A DNA stretch of 48,443 nucleotides from the NCBI RefSeq assembly GCF_018397995.1, contig NZ_BBQH01000033.1, positions 38,515-86,957 of the forward strand. Reading direction: 5' to 3'. The translations under genes and the position numbers were made by a program. The stretch comes from Rhizomonospora bruguierae. GTDB taxonomy: Bacteria > Actinomycetota > Actinomycetes > Mycobacteriales > Micromonosporaceae. Of this stretch, positions 45,335 to 48,443 are shown piece after piece. The notes under the pieces were generated by a model, which made no database searches, had not been told where the DNA came from, and was given only the letters and a program-made list of their open reading frames with translations. Position 1 is the stretch's first letter, and the number at the start of each line of letters is the position of its first letter.

Positions 45335-45988
45335 TCAGGCCGGACACGCCCAACCCGTATCCCGCCCCGGCGGCGGATCGAAGCTGCGCGCCGACAGCCA
45401 GCCGGGGAACTCGGTCAGGTCGGGCAGGACCGCGTCGGCACCGGCGGCCCGCAGCTCATCCGCCGAGCAGGGCCCGGTCGGGACCCCGATGGCGGTGACG
45501 CCCGCCGCCCGGGCGGCCCGCATGTCAGCCACGTGGTCGCCCACGTAGACGTGCACGTCCTGCTCGGCCAGCGCGTTGCTCTTGCCCGCCGCGAAGCGGT
45601 CGCCGACCAGGGCGTCCGCCACGATGCCGCAGTGGTCGAGGTGGAGTTGGGCGAGGCGGCCGAGCTTCGATGTGATCACTACCACCCGCCCGCCCTGGGC
45701 GCGGACCGCCGCGATCGCCTCCCGCGCGCCGGGCAGCGGCGGGGAGGGTTGGACGGCGTACCTCGGGTAGAGGGCCCGGTAGGCGGCCACGGCGGAGTCC
45801 ACCCGCTCGGGCGGGAACCACCGGCGGATCTCCTCCCGCAGCGGCGGGCCGAGCCGGGCCACGGCGGCGTCGGCGTCCACCGGGACGCCGGTCTGCGCGC
45901 TCAGCGCCCGGTACGCCGCGGCGATCCCCGGCCGCGTGTCCAGCAGGGTCATGTCGAGGTCGAAGCCGACGGTAAGGGGTGGCCGCAC
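45335..45988 (-). CDS. HAD-superfamily phosphatase
   Basis: This 217-residue enzyme belongs to the phosphoglycolate-phosphatase-like HAD group. Motif I is GFDLDMTLLD with Asp10 and Asp12; motif II is the Thr/Ser in VVVITSK (about 109); motif III Lys is in AAGKSNAL; motif IV is YVGDHVADMRAA. A helical cap lies at about 20-85. The GTG at 45988 gives the usual start; the open frame beyond it is not similar to the family. Substrate unknown. Confidence 0.88.
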   Translation of the reverse strand: MRPPLTVGFDLDMTLLDTRPGIAAAYRALSAQTGVPVDADAAVARLGPPLREEIRRWFPPERVDSAVAAYRALYPRYAVQPSPPLPGAREAIAAVRAQGGRVVVITSKLGRLAQLHLDHCGIVADALVGDRFAAGKSNALAEQDVHVYVGDHVADMRAARAAGVTAIGVPTGPCSADELRAAGADAVLPDLTEFPGWLSARSFDPPPGRDTGWACPA

Positions 45989-46108
45989 GATGATCAGGGT
46001 ACGGCGGGGGTCGGGGCCGCCGACCGGCCGACCGGACCGTCCCCTGACCGGCCACATCCACCAGCCACGGGCGAGGCAGCCGGGCCAGCTGACACCTCGA
46101 CGGGAACC

Positions 46109-48034
46109 GTGAGCGCGCCGGCCAGCACGCCCGTGCCGCCCCGCCGCAACCGGCCCCGCTGGGCGGTCCCCGCAGCGCTGCTGATCGCCGCCTGGGCGGT
46201 ACCGGCGCTCGCGTCCCTCAGCCACACCGCCTGGCTGCTGCCGCCGCTGGTCCTGCTGGGTACCGCGGCCCTGCTGCGCGGCGGGCGCACCCTGCTGGAC
46301 CGCGTGGTGCTGGCGGTCGGCCTGCTGATCGGGCTGGCCTGCGCGGTCGGGCTGCTGTGGTCGGTGTGGCCGTGGGGCATGCACCCGGTTCCGGTGGCCG
46401 GCACCGCGTTCACCGTGCTGCTCCTGGTCGCGGCGGGGACCGGCCGGCGGCCGGCGCTGCCCCGGCCGGGCTGGGCGGACGCGCTCTCGGGCGGCGTCGC
46501 GCTACTGCTGGCCGCCTACCTGTCCGTGCCCTACCTGCGCGACTCCAACTTCACCCGGCGGCTGGGCATCCTCATCGGCGGCGAGGACAATGCCCGCCAC
46601 GAGGCGGCGTTCGACCTGATCGGCCGGCTCGGCGGGTACCTGTTCGTGGCCCAGGGCCGGGCCCGGCAGCACATCTTCTCCGGGATGATCTACTACCCGC
46701 AGGGCTGGCACCTGACGGCCGCCCTGCTGGACGGCTTCGTCCGCCGCCCCACCGCCGGTCCGGGCGGGCCGGCCGCCGTCGACCACTACATCTTCTGGAC
46801 GCTGGCCGGCTACGGTCTGCTGCTGCTCACCCTGATCTGGCTGGTCCAGTGGTTGACCGGCCCGCTGCACGCGCTCCAGCGGGTGGTGGCCGTCGGCCTG
46901 GTGGGCGCGCTGGCGCTGGGCACCGAACTGCCCCGCCTGCTGGTCTCCGGGTACCCGAGCGAGGCGCTGGGGCTGGCCCTGGCGCTGATCGTGGCCGGGC
47001 TGTGCGTCCGCCCGCTGGCCGGGGTCCGCGAGCAGCTGCTGCTGCTCGGCGCGTTGCTGGTCGGCGTGGGCTTCACCTACTACCTGTTCCTCTTGCCGGC
47101 CGGGCTGCTGGTGCTGGCCTGGCTGTTCGCCGCGCGGCGCCGCGTGCTCGCCCACCGGGGCATGCTGCTCGTGGTCGCGGTGCTGACCGCCGTGCTGGCC
47201 CCGATCACGGCGCTGTCCGGCCTGCTGGTCGGCGGGCAGAGCGAGGCGCTGTCGGTCGGCGGGCAGACCGACCCGGTCGCCAACACCCTGCTGGTGCTGG
47301 GCGCCGTGGCCGCCACCGGCCCGCTGGCCCGGTCCGCGTGGCGGGAGCCGGTATGGCGCTGGTACCCGGTGGCGGTCGCCATCACGCTGCTGTTCGCGGC
47401 GGCGGTCGCGCTGGCCAACGTCGCCGCCGGGGCGAGCCCCGGCTACTACTTCATCAAGACCGTGCATTACGGCATGGCGCTGCTGATCGTCGGCGTGGGC
47501 GCCCTGGCCCGCCTGCTGCCGGCGCCGGGGCCGGGCGCCGGTCCGCGCGAGTGGGCGCCGCCGACCGGCATCGCCGCCGCCGTCCTCGTCGCGACCCTGG
47601 CCACCAGCGGCGTCATCGGGTGGACCGGTGGGCTGTTCCACGTCTCGGCCGCCCACGAGGACACCACCTGGACGGGCGCCTGGCGGGACCGGTTGCTCCA
47701 GCGACAGCGCCAGGCCCGGGCGACGATGACCGCGTACCGGGCGTACCCGCCGATCCCCGGCACGGTGACGCTGATGATGGACACGTCCACCATCGACGGG
47801 TACCGCGAGTCGGTGTTCCTGTCGTCGTTGCAGGGCACCAGCGCGCAGACCGAGCCCGGCATCTACGACATGACGTTCCGGGAGCCGCAGCGGCTGCGGC
47901 AGATCCTCGCCCGGGTGCCGGGCCGGGTCCGGCTGATCGCGGTCACGCCCGCGGCCGGGGCGGCGGCCCGCGAGGTGGTCGCGGCGGACCCGGCGCTGCC
48001 GGCGCGGGTCACCATCGTGACATTGCCGCGCTGA
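46109..48034 (+). CDS. Polytopic membrane protein, GT-C glycosyltransferase-like
   Basis: This 641-residue protein has about 12-13 membrane helices in the first 500 residues and an outside domain at the C-terminus (about 520-641). After the fifth helix, the loop SNFTRRLGILIGGEDNARHEAAFDLI and YYPQGWHLTAALLDGF resemble acidic, aromatic first-loop motifs of GT-C enzymes that use polyprenyl-phosphate sugars. I do not recognise a characterised family, so the activity is inferred. GTG 46109 was chosen because helix 1 follows at once; the ribosome site (GGGA) is weak. Confidence 0.72.
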   Translation: MSAPASTPVPPRRNRPRWAVPAALLIAAWAVPALASLSHTAWLLPPLVLLGTAALLRGGRTLLDRVVLAVGLLIGLACAVGLLWSVWPWGMHPVPVAGTAFTVLLLVAAGTGRRPALPRPGWADALSGGVALLLAAYLSVPYLRDSNFTRRLGILIGGEDNARHEAAFDLIGRLGGYLFVAQGRARQHIFSGMIYYPQGWHLTAALLDGFVRRPTAGPGGPAAVDHYIFWTLAGYGLLLLTLIWLVQWLTGPLHALQRVVAVGLVGALALGTELPRLLVSGYPSEALGLALALIVAGLCVRPLAGVREQLLLLGALLVGVGFTYYLFLLPAGLLVLAWLFAARRRVLAHRGMLLVVAVLTAVLAPITALSGLLVGGQSEALSVGGQTDPVANTLLVLGAVAATGPLARSAWREPVWRWYPVAVAITLLFAAAVALANVAAGASPGYYFIKTVHYGMALLIVGVGALARLLPAPGPGAGPREWAPPTGIAAAVLVATLATSGVIGWTGGLFHVSAAHEDTTWTGAWRDRLLQRQRQARATMTAYRAYPPIPGTVTLMMDTSTIDGYRESVFLSSLQGTSAQTEPGIYDMTFREPQRLRQILARVPGRVRLIAVTPAAGAAAREVVAADPALPARVTIVTLPR

Positions 48035-48084
48035 CCCGGCCGGGCGGCGCGAATCCGCCCCGGTGCCGCTAGCGTTGAACGGCG

Positions 48085-48443
48085 ATGGCCATCTCACTCG
48101 CCGACACCCTGCGCGCGCTACCGGATGAGGCGCTGGGCGCGCTGCTCAAGCTGCGCCCGGACCTGGTCGTGCCGGTGCCGGCGGACGTCTCCGCGCTGGC
48201 GGTGCGGGCCCAGTCCCGCGTCTCGGTGGCCCGCGCGCTGGACGGGCTGGACCAGTTCACCCTCCAGATCCTGGACGCCGCCCGGCTGACCCGCGACCCG
48301 GGCGAGCGCACCACCTCCGTCACAGCGATCACGTCCCTGGCCGCCGCGCCGGACCGGCCCGCCGTGCTCGACGCCGTGCGGCGGCTGCGCTCCCGGTACC
48401 TGCTGTACGGGCCGGAGGAGGCGCTGCACGTGGTCGGCAGCGT
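48085..48443 (+). CDS. Helicase-associated-domain protein, 5' part
   Basis: Only the first 119 residues are inside the window. They read ISLADTLRALPDEALGALLKLRPDLVVPVPADVSALAVRAQSR and then VARALDGLDQFTLQILDAARL, the N-terminal pattern of the actinobacterial helicase-associated (XPB/Ssl2-N-like, Helicase_C_3) proteins that lie next to an XPB-like helicase gene. The ATG at 48085 has a weak upstream GGCG. The helicase partner would be beyond the right edge; this cannot be checked here. Confidence 0.72.
   Translation, partial: MAISLADTLRALPDEALGALLKLRPDLVVPVPADVSALAVRAQSRVSVARALDGLDQFTLQILDAARLTRDPGERTTSVTAITSLAAAPDRPAVLDAVRRLRSRYLLYGPEEALHVVGS

Overview
The window is a very GC-rich, gene-dense chromosomal segment. 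It has frequent GTG starts, many ATGA/GTGA stop-start overlaps, an actinobacterial septation protein (SepH), the futalosine route to menaquinone, DUF3027 and DUF2530 genes, and a mycothiol-type (TIGR03083) protein. Together these point to an actinomycete, most likely a member of the Micromonosporaceae; the genus is an inference. No rRNA, tRNA, CRISPR array, insertion sequence or prophage was seen, and no gene-free stretch exceeds 300 bases.

Bases 68-12980 are an aromatic-catabolism region. A four-gene ABC importer operon (lipoprotein, two permeases, ATPase; minus strand) diverges from a plus-strand protocatechuate operon in the order pcaI-pcaJ-pcaH-pcaG-pcaB-pcaD'-pcaC-pcaR. The thiolase pcaF lies about 1.2 kb further on, next to a divergent CE7-type esterase. 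The pcaD gene has lost about 100 internal codons, including the nucleophile serine, although its frame is kept. Six 15-bp palindromes of the form GTnCG-N5-CGnAC occur as three pairs, each pair with a 19-bp pitch: two pairs in the divergent importer/pca promoter region and one pair in front of pcaF. They define a probable PcaR (IclR family) regulon covering uptake, ring cleavage and thiolysis. Between pcaR and pcaF lie an intact DUF433 antitoxin gene and a frameshifted PIN-like toxin remnant.

Bases 13053-25951 hold an orphan MsiK-type sugar-importer ATPase, then a five-gene minus-strand operon for a teichoic-acid-like wall glycopolymer: TagG permease, TagH ATPase, a CDP-alcohol phosphotransferase fusion, and two large GT2-TagF fusion polymerases. 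A PspC miniprotein, a DUF4230 membrane protein and a second CDP-alcohol phosphotransferase follow. A strong stem-loop at 25970-26009 closes this part.

Bases 26014-38802 are mostly housekeeping genes: glutaryl-CoA-dehydrogenase-like enzyme, nitroreductase, aldose epimerase, an MFS carrier with pdxH, citA, serC, sepH, thpR, a TIGR03083 protein, and a marR-MFS efflux operon with a palindromic operator.

Bases 38875-48443 contain a purine permease, DUF2530 and DUF3027 genes, an MFS-mqnB-mqnD menaquinone operon, a cold-shock-domain protein with a helical tail, a HAD phosphatase, a GT-C-like membrane protein, and the start of a helicase-associated-domain protein cut by the window edge.
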